Shown here piece after piece: positions 18,363 to 27,367 of a stretch of DNA of 64,000 nucleotides (positions within the stretch are counted from its first letter, which is position 1; each line of letters begins with the position of its first letter). The translations under genes were made by a program, and so were the position numbers. Source of the DNA: CAVVSD01 sp963750895 (GTDB lineage: Bacteria > Actinomycetota > Thermoleophilia > Solirubrobacterales > Solirubrobacteraceae); NCBI GenBank assembly GCA_963750895.1, contig CAVVSD010000006.1, positions 1,240,001 through 1,304,000 on the forward strand, in the 5' to 3' direction. The notes beneath the pieces were generated by a model. It saw only the letters and a program-made list of their open reading frames with translations, was not told the origin of the DNA and did not search any database.

Positions 18363-19697
18363 GTGCGTTCGAGGAGGACCATCGCGGCGGTGGCGGTGCT
18401 GGTGGCCGCGATCGCCGGCGGGGTCGTGGCGATCGTGCTCATCGGGGGCCACGAGCCGACACCGAGCGCAGCGGCGACCTCGACCGCAACCGCGACGGCG
18501 GCGCAGGTGCCCACTGCGATCGGCGCCGGAGACATCACGCCGCACCTCGACGCCCTCGCCACCGCGGCGCGCGAGGGCGGGACGCGCGCGGCCGGCACGC
18601 CCGGCGACGAGGCGACGCGCGCGTACGTCGTCGATGCGCTCCGCGACGCCGGGTGGCGCGTGACCGTCCAGCCCGTGCGGTTCCCCTACTTCGACGAGCG
18701 CCGCGCGCCGCGGGTCACGCTCCCCGGCGGCCGCAGGCTGGCGGCGGGCCGCGAGGTGCGGACGCTCGCCTACTCGGCGGGCGGGCGCGCGACGGGGACG
18801 GTCCGCGCGATCCCCGGCGGCCAGGACGCCGGCTGCCGGGCGAGCGACTTCGCCGCCCTGCGCGACGGCGAGGTCGCCCTCGTGCAGCGCGGCACCTGCC
18901 GGATGAGCGTCAAGGCGCGCAACGCGCAGGCGGCCGGCGCGTCGGCCGTGCTCATCGTCAACGACGGCCGCCCCGGGAACCGGGGCGCGATCGCCGGGAC
19001 GCTCGGGGCCCCGGGGCTCCGCATCCCCGCGGTGTTCCTCTCCACCGCGGCCGGGCGTGACGTCCGCGCCGCGGGACGGGTGACCGTCGACGTCGACGCC
19101 GTGTCCGAGCAGCGGCGCACCGCGAACGTCCTCGCGGAGACGGGCGACGGGCCACGGGTCGCGATGGCGGGCGCGCACCTGGACTCCGTGACCGACGGAC
19201 CGGGGATCAACGACGACGGCAGCGGCGTCGCCGCGCTGCTGGCGGCAGCAGGGACGCTGCGCGGGCGGGCGCCGGACGGCGCGCGGCTGCGCCTCGGGCT
19301 CTGGGGCGCCGAGGAGCTCGGTCTGTACGGCTCACGCCGGTACGTCGCCGGGCTCGGCGAGGCGGCGCGCAGGGCGATCGCCGGCTACGTGAACCTCGAC
19401 ATGGTGGGCACGCGCGACGGCGACGTCGCCGTGTACCGCGGCGACGACGGCATCCGGCGCAGCCTGCGCCGCGCGCTCACGGAGCGCGGCGTCGACGACA
19501 TCGGCAGCGAGAACCTGGGGGCCAGCTCGGACCACGCGCCGTTCGCGCGGGCCGGGATCCCGGTCGGGGGGATCTTCACCGGCCTGGACCGCTGCTACCA
19601 CCGCGCATGCGACGACGCCGGCAACGTCGACCCCGACCGGGCCGCGGACGCCGCGGCCGCCACCGCGGCGACGCTGCTGGACATCACGTCCCCTTGA
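18363..19697 (+). CDS. Secreted or membrane-anchored M28-family aminopeptidase with PA domain
   Basis: The 444-residue protein begins with a basic VRSRRTIAA and a hydrophobic stretch (about 8-29), a signal peptide or anchor. Then come an Ala/Thr linker, a protease-associated insert domain (about 150-255, with EVALVQRGTCRMSVKARNA in parts) and the M28 zinc-peptidase core. Metal and catalytic residues appear in order: GAHLDSV, GINDDGSG, WGAEELG, VNLDMVG and SSDHAPF. It should release N-terminal amino acids outside the cytoplasm. Start GTG 18363; upstream ATGs are out of frame. It overlaps the convergent methyltransferase by 14 bases. Confidence 0.9.
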   Translation: MRSRRTIAAVAVLVAAIAGGVVAIVLIGGHEPTPSAAATSTATATAAQVPTAIGAGDITPHLDALATAAREGGTRAAGTPGDEATRAYVVDALRDAGWRVTVQPVRFPYFDERRAPRVTLPGGRRLAAGREVRTLAYSAGGRATGTVRAIPGGQDAGCRASDFAALRDGEVALVQRGTCRMSVKARNAQAAGASAVLIVNDGRPGNRGAIAGTLGAPGLRIPAVFLSTAAGRDVRAAGRVTVDVDAVSEQRRTANVLAETGDGPRVAMAGAHLDSVTDGPGINDDGSGVAALLAAAGTLRGRAPDGARLRLGLWGAEELGLYGSRRYVAGLGEAARRAIAGYVNLDMVGTRDGDVAVYRGDDGIRRSLRRALTERGVDDIGSENLGASSDHAPFARAGIPVGGIFTGLDRCYHRACDDAGNVDPDRAADAAAATAATLLDITSP

Positions 19698-20331
19698 GCG
19701 TCAGGCGGTGGATCGCCACCGCCTCGTTGCGGGTCGACGGCGTCGACACCACGGTCCAGCGGTCGGGGACGAGGCCGAGCAGCTCCCCCGACCCCGTCCG
19801 GCCGGGATCGGCGATCCAGACCTGCCCGCCCGGGGCGACGAGCTTCGGCAGGAGATCCAGCAGGATGCGGACGTTCGCCTGCAGGTAGAGGACGTCGGCG
19901 GCAAGCACGAGGTCCCACGGCCCCTGCTCGAGCAGCAGGCGCGGCTCGCGCCAGTCGATCGCGGCGACGTCGCCGACCTGCTCGTCGAGCGCCAGCGTGT
20001 GGGCGGCGAACGCGACCGCGTCCGGCGATCCGTCGGTGGCGAGGACGGTCGCGCCGGCTCGCGCGGCGGCGACGCTCGGCAGCGCGAGGCCGCAGCCCAG
20101 CTCGAGCACGCGCGCGCCGGGCGGCGGCGGGTCGTCGGCGACCGCCTGGGCGAGCGCCTCGCCGCTGGGCCAGAGGATCGCCCAGTACGGCGCGTCGCGC
20201 CCGTGGGCGGCCTCGGTCTCGCGCAGCACCTGCCAGTCCGCCGGGCGCGCCACCGTCACCGGGCGGTCGCCGAGCGGGACGCGCTCCACGGCGAGGTCGA
20301 GCAGCTCGGGGAGCGGCTCGCGGCCGCTCAC
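19684..20331 (-). CDS. Class I SAM-dependent methyltransferase, NNMT/METTL-like
   Basis: The methyltransferase core is clear: APYWAILWPSGEALAQAV, the SAM loop VLELGCGLALPSVAAA, TVLATDGSPDAV, and DLVLAADVLY as motif IV. This arrangement is that of the METTL21/ETFB-lysine methyltransferase-like group, suggesting a protein or small-molecule amine substrate (inference). GTG 20331 gives a family-sized product of 215 residues. An in-frame ATG at 20469 would overlap the cupin gene by 77 bases and add a low-complexity N-terminus, so I prefer the shorter form. Confidence 0.82.
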   Translation of the reverse strand: MSGREPLPELLDLAVERVPLGDRPVTVARPADWQVLRETEAAHGRDAPYWAILWPSGEALAQAVADDPPPPGARVLELGCGLALPSVAAARAGATVLATDGSPDAVAFAAHTLALDEQVGDVAAIDWREPRLLLEQGPWDLVLAADVLYLQANVRILLDLLPKLVAPGGQVWIADPGRTGSGELLGLVPDRWTVVSTPSTRNEAVAIHRLTLKGT

Positions 20332-20392
20332 GGCCTCCAGCCGCTCCCGCAGCGAGGCGCGCAGGGCCGTGGAGGCCTGGGGTGCGCGGCCC

Positions 20393-20758
20393 TCAGTCGT
20401 CGTCGCGGTGGACCGTGTCCGGGGAGAACGCGGGCAGGCAGACCGCGATGTACTCGGCACCGTCGTCACCGGGCGTCGAGTAGCGCACCCACTCGCCGCC
20501 GCGCACGAGCACGCCCTGGCCGGCGCTCACGTCGAGCGCGCCGCCCTCGTGGTCGATGTGCAGCGTGCCGGCCAGCACGACGGTGTACTCGTCGAAGTCC
20601 GGCCGCTGGCCGGGCTCCACCCAGCCGCCGGGCGAGCGCATGTGCGCGACGCTGACGCGGTTCTCGTCGAGGGACGGGATCCCGACGTACTCGTCGATGA
20701 GCTTCGGCTTGGTCCCGGCGGCCTCGACGCGCACCGGTGCGGAGATGAGCTTGGGCAC
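20393..20758 (-). CDS. Cupin-domain protein
   Basis: A 121-residue single cupin: HMRSPGGWVEPGQRPDFDEYTVVLAGTLHID forms motif 1 (pieces near residues 39-70) and SAGQGVLVRGGEWVRYSTP motif 2. One of the usual motif 1 histidines is replaced, so metal binding may be altered. Function, whether enzymatic or sensory, cannot be assigned. It is upstream of the methyltransferase on the same strand, probably cotranscribed, and divergent from the secreted protein at 20783 by only 24 bases. Confidence 0.8.
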   Translation of the reverse strand: MPKLISAPVRVEAAGTKPKLIDEYVGIPSLDENRVSVAHMRSPGGWVEPGQRPDFDEYTVVLAGTLHIDHEGGALDVSAGQGVLVRGGEWVRYSTPGDDGAEYIAVCLPAFSPDTVHRDDD

Positions 20759-20782
20759 CCTCCGAGAGTAGGGTGCCCGGCC

Positions 20783-21298
20783 ATGCTCCGCCGCCTCCTC
20801 CCCGCCCTCGTCGTGGCGCTCGCGCTGCTCGCCGTGCCCGCCGTCGCGCAGGAGACGGTGACGGTGAAGCCGCCGGAGCGGTTCGCCACGAAGATCGACC
20901 GGATCAACGCCCGCGCGAAGGGCCCGGTGCTGCTCCCGAGCCGCATGACGGTCGAGGCGACGCGCCTCTACACCAGCGGCGGCACCACCCGCGGCGGCTG
21001 GGACCTCGAGCTCGCCGCGGCCCCGGACTGCGGCGGCGCCAACGCGTGCTTCGTCGCGACGTTCACGGCCGAGGCGGGCGGCGCGCCCGCCGGGCGGCGC
21101 CGCGTCTCGCTGTCGAACGGCCGCACCGGCTGGTTCACGCCGACCGGCTGCGGCGCGTCCTGCTCGCCGCCCCAGATCCAGTGGCGCGAGCGCGGCAAGG
21201 TCTTCACGATCCAGGCGCGTGTCGGCACCCAGAGCACCGAGCGCCGCGAGCTGATCCGGCTCGCCAACTCGGCGATCATCAACGGCCCGCGCAGCTAG
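20783..21298 (+). CDS. Secreted hypothetical protein, 171 aa
   Basis: The N-terminus MLRRLLPALVVALALLAVPAVAQ is a classical Sec signal peptide (given in two parts of its run: basic residues 2-4, hydrophobic 5-19), with cleavage expected after AVAQ at about residue 23. The mature part has four cysteines in two close pairs (CGGANAC and CGASC), likely disulphides outside the cytoplasm, and ends in a helical RRELIRLANSAI. Family unknown. TAGGGT at 20769-20774, eight bases before the ATG, is a plausible -10 for a leaderless mRNA. Confidence 0.72.
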   Translation: MLRRLLPALVVALALLAVPAVAQETVTVKPPERFATKIDRINARAKGPVLLPSRMTVEATRLYTSGGTTRGGWDLELAAAPDCGGANACFVATFTAEAGGAPAGRRRVSLSNGRTGWFTPTGCGASCSPPQIQWRERGKVFTIQARVGTQSTERRELIRLANSAIINGPRS

Positions 21299-21304
21299 GG
21301 GTCC

Positions 21305-21932
21305 CTAGGGCGCCAGGCGCTCGATCACCCAGGCGCCCGCGTCGGTGCGCCGGTAGCGAAGCCGGTCGTGCAGGCGGTCCGGGCGCCCCTGCCACACCTC
21401 CACGGAGTCGGGCGCGACCCGCAGGCCGCCCCAGTGCGGCGGGCGGGGCACGGGCGTGCCGTCGGGATGGCGCTCGGCCAGCGCCGCCCACAGCGCCTCC
21501 AGCTCGGCCCGCGACCCGACGACCGTCGACTGCGGGCTCGCCGCCGCGGCGATCTGCGAACCGCGCGGCCTCGTCGCCCAGTACGCGTCGGACTCCTCCT
21601 CGGACACGACGCTCACCGCGCCGGTCACCAGGATCTGGCGCTGGAGCGCCAGCCAGGGCAGCGTGAGCGCGGCGCGGGGGTTGGCGAGCGCCTCGCGGCC
21701 CTTGCGCGACGACCGGTTCGTGAAGAGCACGAACCCGCGCTCGTCCAGGCCCTTGAGCAGCACCGTGCGCGCGGTCGGGCGGCCCGCCGCGTTCGCCGTC
21801 GCGAACGTCATCGCGTTCGGCTCGTGCACGCGCGCCGCGACCGCCTCGCCGAGCCAGCGCTGCGCCTGCTCGGTCCAGGTCGGCGCGAGGTCGTCGCTCG
21901 TCGAGCCCGGCGAGCGCGTAGGTCTCGCGCAT
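21305..21932 (-). CDS. pdxH: Pyridoxamine 5'-phosphate oxidase (apparent +1 frameshift near the start)
   Basis: PdxH features are RTVLLKGLDERGFVLFTN, SRKGREALANPRAALTL, SDAYWATRPRGSQIAA and the C-terminal WQGRPDRLHDRLRYRR, with the usual WxxxRxxR/ERLAP ending. It oxidises PNP/PMP to PLP with FMN. The first residues (MRETYALAGLDE) are in a different frame from the rest (DDLAPTWTEQAQRW). One extra base near 21897-21901 explains this. The upstream DUF3037 reading frame runs straight into this start without a stop codon. Confidence 0.87.
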
Positions 21933-22334
21933 CGAGGCCAGGTCGGGCGCCGAGCCCACGAGCCGCTCGAACAGGCGCTCGAGCTCGCCGGCGGGGTCGC
22001 GGCAGAGCCCCGTGTGGACGGCGGAGGGCTGCACGATCGTGCTCGACGGCGCCGCGAGCCAGCCGAAGCGCTCGGACGGCTCCATGCGGGCGACGGGGCC
22101 GGCCTGCGGATCGCCCGCCGCGACGCGCGCCAGCGTGTCGAGGTGGTCGCGCACAACGCCCTGCTCGAGATCCGGCGCCAGCGCGGCGAGCCGGCCCGCG
22201 GGCAGCGTGACCTTCGCCTGCAGGTAGCCCTGGCGACGGCAGTAGACGACCACGCCCGCGTTGACGCTCTCGCCGCGCTCCACGTCCGGGACGACGCGCA
22301 GCACGAGGTACTGGAACGGGTCACGACCGGGCAG
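21933..22334 (-). CDS. DUF3037 protein, open into pdxH
   Basis: The sequence DPFQYLVLRVVPDVERGESVNAGVVVYC (described in parts) is a hallmark of DUF3037, a small family commonly encoded beside HipA-like kinases, as here. The conserved segment begins before the GTG at 22304, so the real start is further up. Only CTG 22334 is available, overlapping the kinase stop. No stop codon occurs in any frame between the end of the conserved domain and the pdxH ATG. Either DUF3037 and PdxH are fused, or another small error hides the stop. Function unknown. Confidence 0.7.
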
Positions 22335-23091
22335 CGTCGGCCTCCTCCGGGAAGATCCGCGGCGCCTCGAGCCGGCGCGTGAGGTACTCGACGTAGGCCG
22401 CGTGCCCCGTCCCCTCCACCCACGCCTCCGGCACCGCGCCGACGATGTCCGCGATGCGCTCCTCGGACAGCCGCGGCGCGAGCCGCGCGTCCGCCTCCAC
22501 GATCGATCCCGCGTACGGCAGGAGGACGTGGTCGGCGATCTGGGCGAACGGCCGCCGCGCGTGCAGCAGCGGGTCCAGCCCGGCGTGCTGGAGGTAGAGC
22601 GCCGCGCCGTGGTCGATGAGCCAGACGTTGCCGTGCCAGCGCAGCAGGTTCGGGTTGCGGGGCGTGCGGTCGACGTTCGTGAGGTACGCGTCGAGCCAGA
22701 CGACGTCCGCCGCGAACACCGGGTCGGGGGCCTCGCTCGTGTGCGGCACGAACGGGAGCGAGCCCGGGAGGTAGTCGAGCCCGACGTTCACCCCGGCGCT
22801 GGCGCGGATGAGGTCCTGGATCTCCGGGTCGGGCTCGGCGCGCGCCATCTCCGGATCGAGGTCGATGAGCACGATCTCGGGCACGCGCAGCCCGAGGGCG
22901 CGCGCGATCTCCCCGCCCACGAGCTCCGCCACGAGCGCCTTGGGTCCCTGCCCGGCGCCGCGGAACTTCAGGACGTAGAGCCCGTCGTCATCGGCCTCCA
23001 CGAGCGCCGGCAGCGACCCGCCCTCGCGCAGCGGGGTGACGTAGCGCGTCGCGGTGACGGTCCGCAGCGGCGTGAACGTGGATGTGCTCAC
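22321..23091 (-). CDS. HipA-like kinase
   Basis: A 256-residue protein with HipA-family features: YVLKFRGAGQGPKALVAELV holds the ATP-binding lysine region, DAYLTNVDRTPRNPNLL is the catalytic loop (the N-x-D-R-x-x-x-N pattern), and VWLIDHGAALY is the metal-binding D. It is shorter than true HipA toxins and lacks the HipB partner. This subtype is usually paired with DUF3037, as seen here. GTG 23091 overlaps the MFS stop by four bases (GTGA), so the genes are coupled. The substrate is unknown. Confidence 0.83.
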   Translation of the reverse strand: MSTSTFTPLRTVTATRYVTPLREGGSLPALVEADDDGLYVLKFRGAGQGPKALVAELVGGEIARALGLRVPEIVLIDLDPEMARAEPDPEIQDLIRASAGVNVGLDYLPGSLPFVPHTSEAPDPVFAADVVWLDAYLTNVDRTPRNPNLLRWHGNVWLIDHGAALYLQHAGLDPLLHARRPFAQIADHVLLPYAGSIVEADARLAPRLSEERIADIVGAVPEAWVEGTGHAAYVEYLTRRLEAPRIFPEEADAARS

Positions 23092-24272
23092 GAGGCGAGC
23101 ACCTCGCGCCCCCGGGTCTCGCGGCTGCGCATCCGCAGGAGGATGAGCGCGACCCCGAGGCACAGGCCCGCGAGGGCGGCGAACGCCGTGACGTCGCCGG
23201 CCGCGTCGGCGAGCGCGCCACCGCCGGCGCCTCCCATCACGTGGCCGAGGCCCCATGCGGCGTTCACGAGCGAGAAGCCCATCGCGACGTTCACGCCGCG
23301 CGCCTCGATGCCGTCGGCGAGAAGCGCCATGGCGGGCGCCCAGGACGCGCCGATCGCCGGTGCCGCGAGCACGATGAGCGCAGCGACGATCCACGCCGTC
23401 TGCGGATGCGGGATGAGGAGGAGCAGCGGCGTCGCGCACAGCAGCCCCGCGCGGATCGGCACGAGCCGCCCGAGGCGGTCCGACACCCGGCCGACGATCG
23501 GCGAGCTGATCGCCTCGCAGGTCGACGCGGCGATGAACGTCGCGCCGATGGCGAGCGAGCCGGCGCCGAGCTCGTCGAGCCGCAGCGGCCCGAGGACCCC
23601 GATCGCCGCGAACACGACGCCGGGCAGCGCCGTGAGCGCCATCCCGCCCGCGACGCGGGGGTCGCGCGCGGCGCGTCCCAGGCTGCGCGGATCGGCGGCC
23701 CCCGAGCGCTCCGGGGCAGGAATGCGCAGCGACACCGCCGCCAGGCCCGCGGCGAGCACCGCGGCGAGCGAGAACACCGGCACCGTGCCGATCCCCTCCG
23801 CCAGCGCGCCGAGGGCAGGGCCCAGCAGCGCGCCGACGATCGCGGCGCCCATCGCGGTGCCGATGAGCTCGCCGCGCCGCGACGCGGGCGACAGGGCGAC
23901 GAGCCAGGCGAGCGCACCCGCCCACGAGCACGCCCCGCCGACGCCCTGCATGAACCTCGCGACGTCGAGGACGAGGATCGAGTCCGCGATCCCGAAGACG
24001 AAGCTCGAGATCCCCAGGAGCGCGAGCCCGAGCAGCACCGTCGCCCGCACGCCGACGCGCGCGGCCAGGATCCCGGCCGGGATCGCGCCGACCAGCGTGC
24101 CCGCCGCGTACGTCGCCTCGAGGATCCCGGCTCCCGTCTTCGAGATGCCGTGCTCGTCGGCGTACGTCGGCAGCAGCGGGGTGATCGCGCTGTAGAAGAT
24201 CGTGTCGCACAGCACGATCGCCGAGACCAGGGCGACGAGAGCCTTCAGGCTGTGATCGAGACGCCTGGACAC
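23088..24272 (-). CDS. MFS transporter
   Basis: A 394-residue major facilitator protein with about 12 hydrophobic segments. Visible are the TM1 region ALVALVSAIVLCDTIFYSAITPLLP (in parts), a loop motif GILAARVGVRATVLLG and the central RVSDRLGRLVPIRAG, the second copy of the A-type loop motif. It resembles drug/sugar efflux DHA1 members; the substrate is unknown. The start is GTG 24272. It is the first gene of the MFS-HipA-DUF3037-pdxH run and diverges from the GGDEF gene. Confidence 0.87.
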   Translation of the reverse strand: MSRRLDHSLKALVALVSAIVLCDTIFYSAITPLLPTYADEHGISKTGAGILEATYAAGTLVGAIPAGILAARVGVRATVLLGLALLGISSFVFGIADSILVLDVARFMQGVGGACSWAGALAWLVALSPASRRGELIGTAMGAAIVGALLGPALGALAEGIGTVPVFSLAAVLAAGLAAVSLRIPAPERSGAADPRSLGRAARDPRVAGGMALTALPGVVFAAIGVLGPLRLDELGAGSLAIGATFIAASTCEAISSPIVGRVSDRLGRLVPIRAGLLCATPLLLLIPHPQTAWIVAALIVLAAPAIGASWAPAMALLADGIEARGVNVAMGFSLVNAAWGLGHVMGGAGGGALADAAGDVTAFAALAGLCLGVALILLRMRSRETRGREVLAS

Positions 24273-24344
24273 CCCGAGAGCGTACGCATCCCCCTCCCGG
24301 CCAGTTCGCGCGACGAAGCCTCCAGCCGATCGGCGCGGTGCCCG

Positions 24345-26183
24345 ATGCCCAGCACGATGTCGATCCCCGCGACCGCGCTGCCCGAGCTCCTCGCCGTCGC
24401 CGTGGTGTCGGCGTGCATCGTGGCCGCGCTCGCCGCGGTCTGGCATCGCCGCAGTCGCAGCACCGCGCTCCTGCGCGCGCTCGTGGAGCACTCCGGCGAC
24501 GCGATCGCCGTCGTCGACGGTGACGGGCAGCTGCACGGCCTCACCGGCGCGGTGCGCGACGTGCTGGGGCGCCGGCCCGAGGGCCTGCGGGGCCGGCGGC
24601 TGGGCGAGCTCGCGCATCCGGAGGACGGGGAGGCGGTCGACGCCCTCGCCGGGGCGCAGCCCCCGCGCGAGGTTGCGCTGCGCGTGCGTCACCCGGCCGG
24701 CTTCTGGCTGCCCGTCGTGATCGCCGTGGCCGATCTGCGCACCGATCGCGCGGTGCGCGGCCTCGTGCTGCGCATCCGCGACGCGTCCGAGCAGCGCGAG
24801 CTGGAGTCCCAGCTGCGCGACCGCGCGCTGCACGACCCGCTGACCGGCCTCCCGAACCGCGCGCTGTTCCTCGACCGCATCGAGCAGGCGCTGCAGCGCG
24901 CCGCGCGGCACGACGAGATCGTGTCCGTCGCGTTCGTCGACCTCGACGACTTCAAGGCCATCAACGACACGCTGGGCCACGCTGCCGGCGACGAGCTGCT
25001 CGTCGGCGTCGCCGACCGCCTGCGCGCGACCCTGCGCGGCATGGACACGGCCGCGCGCCTCGGCGGCGACGAGTTCGCCGTCCTGCTGCAGGGCATCCCG
25101 GAGCGCTCGGAGGTCGTCCAGATCGCCGAGCGCCTGCTCGGCGCCCTCTCGGCGCCGCACGAGCTCGGCGGGCGTCCCCACACGGCGCTCCCCTCCATCG
25201 GCGTCAGCATCGGCGGTGACGGCGCCACGGCGGACGACCTGGTCCGCCAGGCCGACGCGGCGATGTACGCGGCCAAGCGCGCCGGCAAGGGCCGCTACGA
25301 GCTGTACGTCCGCGCGGACGGCGACGAGCTCGCCGCCGTGCGCGAGGCCGAGCAGGTGCCGGGCTGGTTCCTGCGCGCCGAGCAGCAGCGCGAGGAGGTC
25401 ATCGCGCTCCTCGAGGACCCGATCGTGCCCGTGCTCGCACCGATCATGGACCTGCGCACCGGCGAGCTGGCGGGGCACGAGGCGATCACCCGCTTCCGCG
25501 GCGCAGACGAGCGTCCGGCGGCCGCCTGGCTCGCGCAGGCGCGGCGCTGCGGCCTGGGTCCTCGACTCGAAGCGGAGGTGCTGCGTGGCGCGCTCGCCGT
25601 GCGCGGTAGGCCCGACGGCACGTTCCTCGCGCTCGACCTGGCCGCGTACGCGCTGGACTCGGAGGAGCTGCAGGCCGCGCTGCCCGGCGACCTCGCCGGC
25701 CTCGTCCTCCAGGTCGACGAGGAGGCGCTGCTGGCCGCCGGCGAGGGACTCGACGCGGGTCTCGCCCGCCTGCGCCACCGCGGCGCGCGGCTCACCGTCG
25801 ACCGCGCCGGCGCGGGGTACGGCGCGTTGCGCATGCTCATGCGCGTCCGGCCCGATCTCGTGAAGCTCGACCGCGCGCTCGTCGAGTCGCTGGCCGAGGA
25901 CGGCGCCGCGCAGACGCTCGTCGAGTCGCTCGTGCGGCTCTCACGCAGCTTCCACGCGGAGGTGTGCGCCGACGGCGTCGAGGACGTCGAGGACCTCCAC
26001 GCCCTCGCGCGCCTCGAGGTGCGCTACGCCCAGGGCCGCGCCGTCGGCCCGCCGGCCGACGGCTGGACGCGCCCGGCCTCGCCTGCCGCGGCCACCGCCC
26101 GGCGCGGCAGGGCGGTGGTCGCCTCCCAGCCTCGGCGAGCGTCTACCGCGCCGCCGGAGACAGCGACGAGGCCTTCTCCTTGA
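24345..26183 (+). CDS. Membrane-anchored PAS-GGDEF-EAL-like protein
   Basis: The 612-residue protein has one N-terminal membrane segment (about 8-30) and a PAS domain (about 45-140, with LLRALVEHSGDAIAVVDGDG in parts). A GGDEF domain follows with DPLTGLPNRALFLDRI and an intact RLGGDEFAVLL near residue 241. The C-terminal EAL-like domain is eroded: GHEAITRF replaces the EALxR motif, LDRAGAGYG-type residues replace DDFGTGYS, and CADGVED replaces the AEGVET block. It probably makes c-di-GMP while the EAL part serves as a sensor. The 3' end overlaps convergent tal by 41 bases. Confidence 0.9.
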   Translation: MPSTMSIPATALPELLAVAVVSACIVAALAAVWHRRSRSTALLRALVEHSGDAIAVVDGDGQLHGLTGAVRDVLGRRPEGLRGRRLGELAHPEDGEAVDALAGAQPPREVALRVRHPAGFWLPVVIAVADLRTDRAVRGLVLRIRDASEQRELESQLRDRALHDPLTGLPNRALFLDRIEQALQRAARHDEIVSVAFVDLDDFKAINDTLGHAAGDELLVGVADRLRATLRGMDTAARLGGDEFAVLLQGIPERSEVVQIAERLLGALSAPHELGGRPHTALPSIGVSIGGDGATADDLVRQADAAMYAAKRAGKGRYELYVRADGDELAAVREAEQVPGWFLRAEQQREEVIALLEDPIVPVLAPIMDLRTGELAGHEAITRFRGADERPAAAWLAQARRCGLGPRLEAEVLRGALAVRGRPDGTFLALDLAAYALDSEELQAALPGDLAGLVLQVDEEALLAAGEGLDAGLARLRHRGARLTVDRAGAGYGALRMLMRVRPDLVKLDRALVESLAEDGAAQTLVESLVRLSRSFHAEVCADGVEDVEDLHALARLEVRYAQGRAVGPPADGWTRPASPAAATARRGRAVVASQPRRASTAPPETATRPSP

Positions 26184-27255
26184 TCGTGTCGATCAGCGAG
26201 TCGAACGACGCGGCGAACGACTTCACGCCCTCGTCGACGAGCTGACGGGACACGATGTCGTCGAAGTCGATGCCGGCCGCCTTCACCTGCTCGATGGTCC
26301 GGTGGGCCTCGGCGACGTCCTTGTCGACCGTGCGCGCCGCGGTGGCGTGGTCGCGCGCGGCGTCGATGGTCGCGTCGGGCATGGTGTTGACCGTGTCCGG
26401 GCCGATCAGCTCGTCGACGTAGAGCGTGTCGGGGTACTCGGGGTTCTTCGTCGACGTCGACGCCCACAGCGGACGCTGCACGTTGGCGCCCTTGGCCGCC
26501 AGCGCGTCCCAGCTCGCGCCGCTGAAGATGCGCCCGAACTCCTCGTAGGCGATCCTCGCGTTGGCGACGGCGGCCTTGCCCTTGAGCTCGGCCGGGCCGC
26601 CCTTCTCGTCGAGCGCGGCGTCGACCTTGCCATCGACGCGCGAGACGAAGAAGCTCGCGACGGACGCGATCCGGTCGATCGGCTCGCCGGCGTCGGCGCG
26701 GCGCTGCAGGCCCCTGACGTAGGCCTCCGCGATCTCCACGTAGCGCTTCACGTCGAACAGGAGCGTCACGTTCACGGAGACACCCGCGGCGGTCAGCTCC
26801 TCGAACGCCTCGACGCCCTCGGCGGTGCCGGGCACCTTGATGAGGACGTTGTCCTTGCCGATCTGCCCGTAGAAGCGCTTGGCCGCCTCGACGGAGCCCG
26901 TGGCGTCGAACGCCAGCTCGGGCGGCAGCTCGAAGGACACGTAGCCGTCCTGCCCCTCGGTCTGCTCGTACACCCCGTGCAGGACGTCGGCAGCATCGCG
27001 GATGTCCTGGAACGCCAGGCGGAAGAAGATCTCACGCGGATCGTTCGTGTCCTCGAGCGCGCGCTTGAAGCCCTCGTCGTAGCGCTCGGAGTGCCCCATG
27101 GCCTTCTCGAAGATCGTGGGGTTGGAAGTGACGCCGCTGATGCCATCGTCCTCGACGAGACGCTGCAGGATCCCATCCTCCAGCAGCCCGCGGTTGATGT
27201 TGTCGATCCAGACGGCCTGACCGAGCGCCTCGATCTCTCGCAGCCGGTTCGTCAT
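26143..27255 (-). CDS. tal: Transaldolase
   Basis: The 370-residue enzyme is the long actinobacterial transaldolase: VWIDNINRGLL, GVTSNPTIFEKA, the Schiff-base lysine in NVLIKVPGT, SVNVTLLFD and FFVSRVDGKVD. It moves a dihydroxyacetone unit between sugar phosphates in the non-oxidative pentose phosphate pathway. A good ribosome site (GAGAGGA) lies before ATG 27255. No transketolase or zwf neighbour is present. Confidence 0.95.
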   Translation of the reverse strand: MTNRLREIEALGQAVWIDNINRGLLEDGILQRLVEDDGISGVTSNPTIFEKAMGHSERYDEGFKRALEDTNDPREIFFRLAFQDIRDAADVLHGVYEQTEGQDGYVSFELPPELAFDATGSVEAAKRFYGQIGKDNVLIKVPGTAEGVEAFEELTAAGVSVNVTLLFDVKRYVEIAEAYVRGLQRRADAGEPIDRIASVASFFVSRVDGKVDAALDEKGGPAELKGKAAVANARIAYEEFGRIFSGASWDALAAKGANVQRPLWASTSTKNPEYPDTLYVDELIGPDTVNTMPDATIDAARDHATAARTVDKDVAEAHRTIEQVKAAGIDFDDIVSRQLVDEGVKSFAASFDSLIDTIKEKASSLSPAAR

Positions 27256-27367
27256 GTCGTCGTCGGTCCTCTCTGGGGGTCACTGGGAGCTTAGTGCCGG
27301 GCTACCCGGGCGAGTGTTATCCATCCGGCTCCGCACGGGGCGCGGGCGGCTGCTTCACTACCGACTC

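Noticed and set aside
23088..25778. An 896-residue minus-strand open frame
   Set aside because: Its C-terminal 394 residues are the MFS gene; the rest is antisense to the GGDEF protein.
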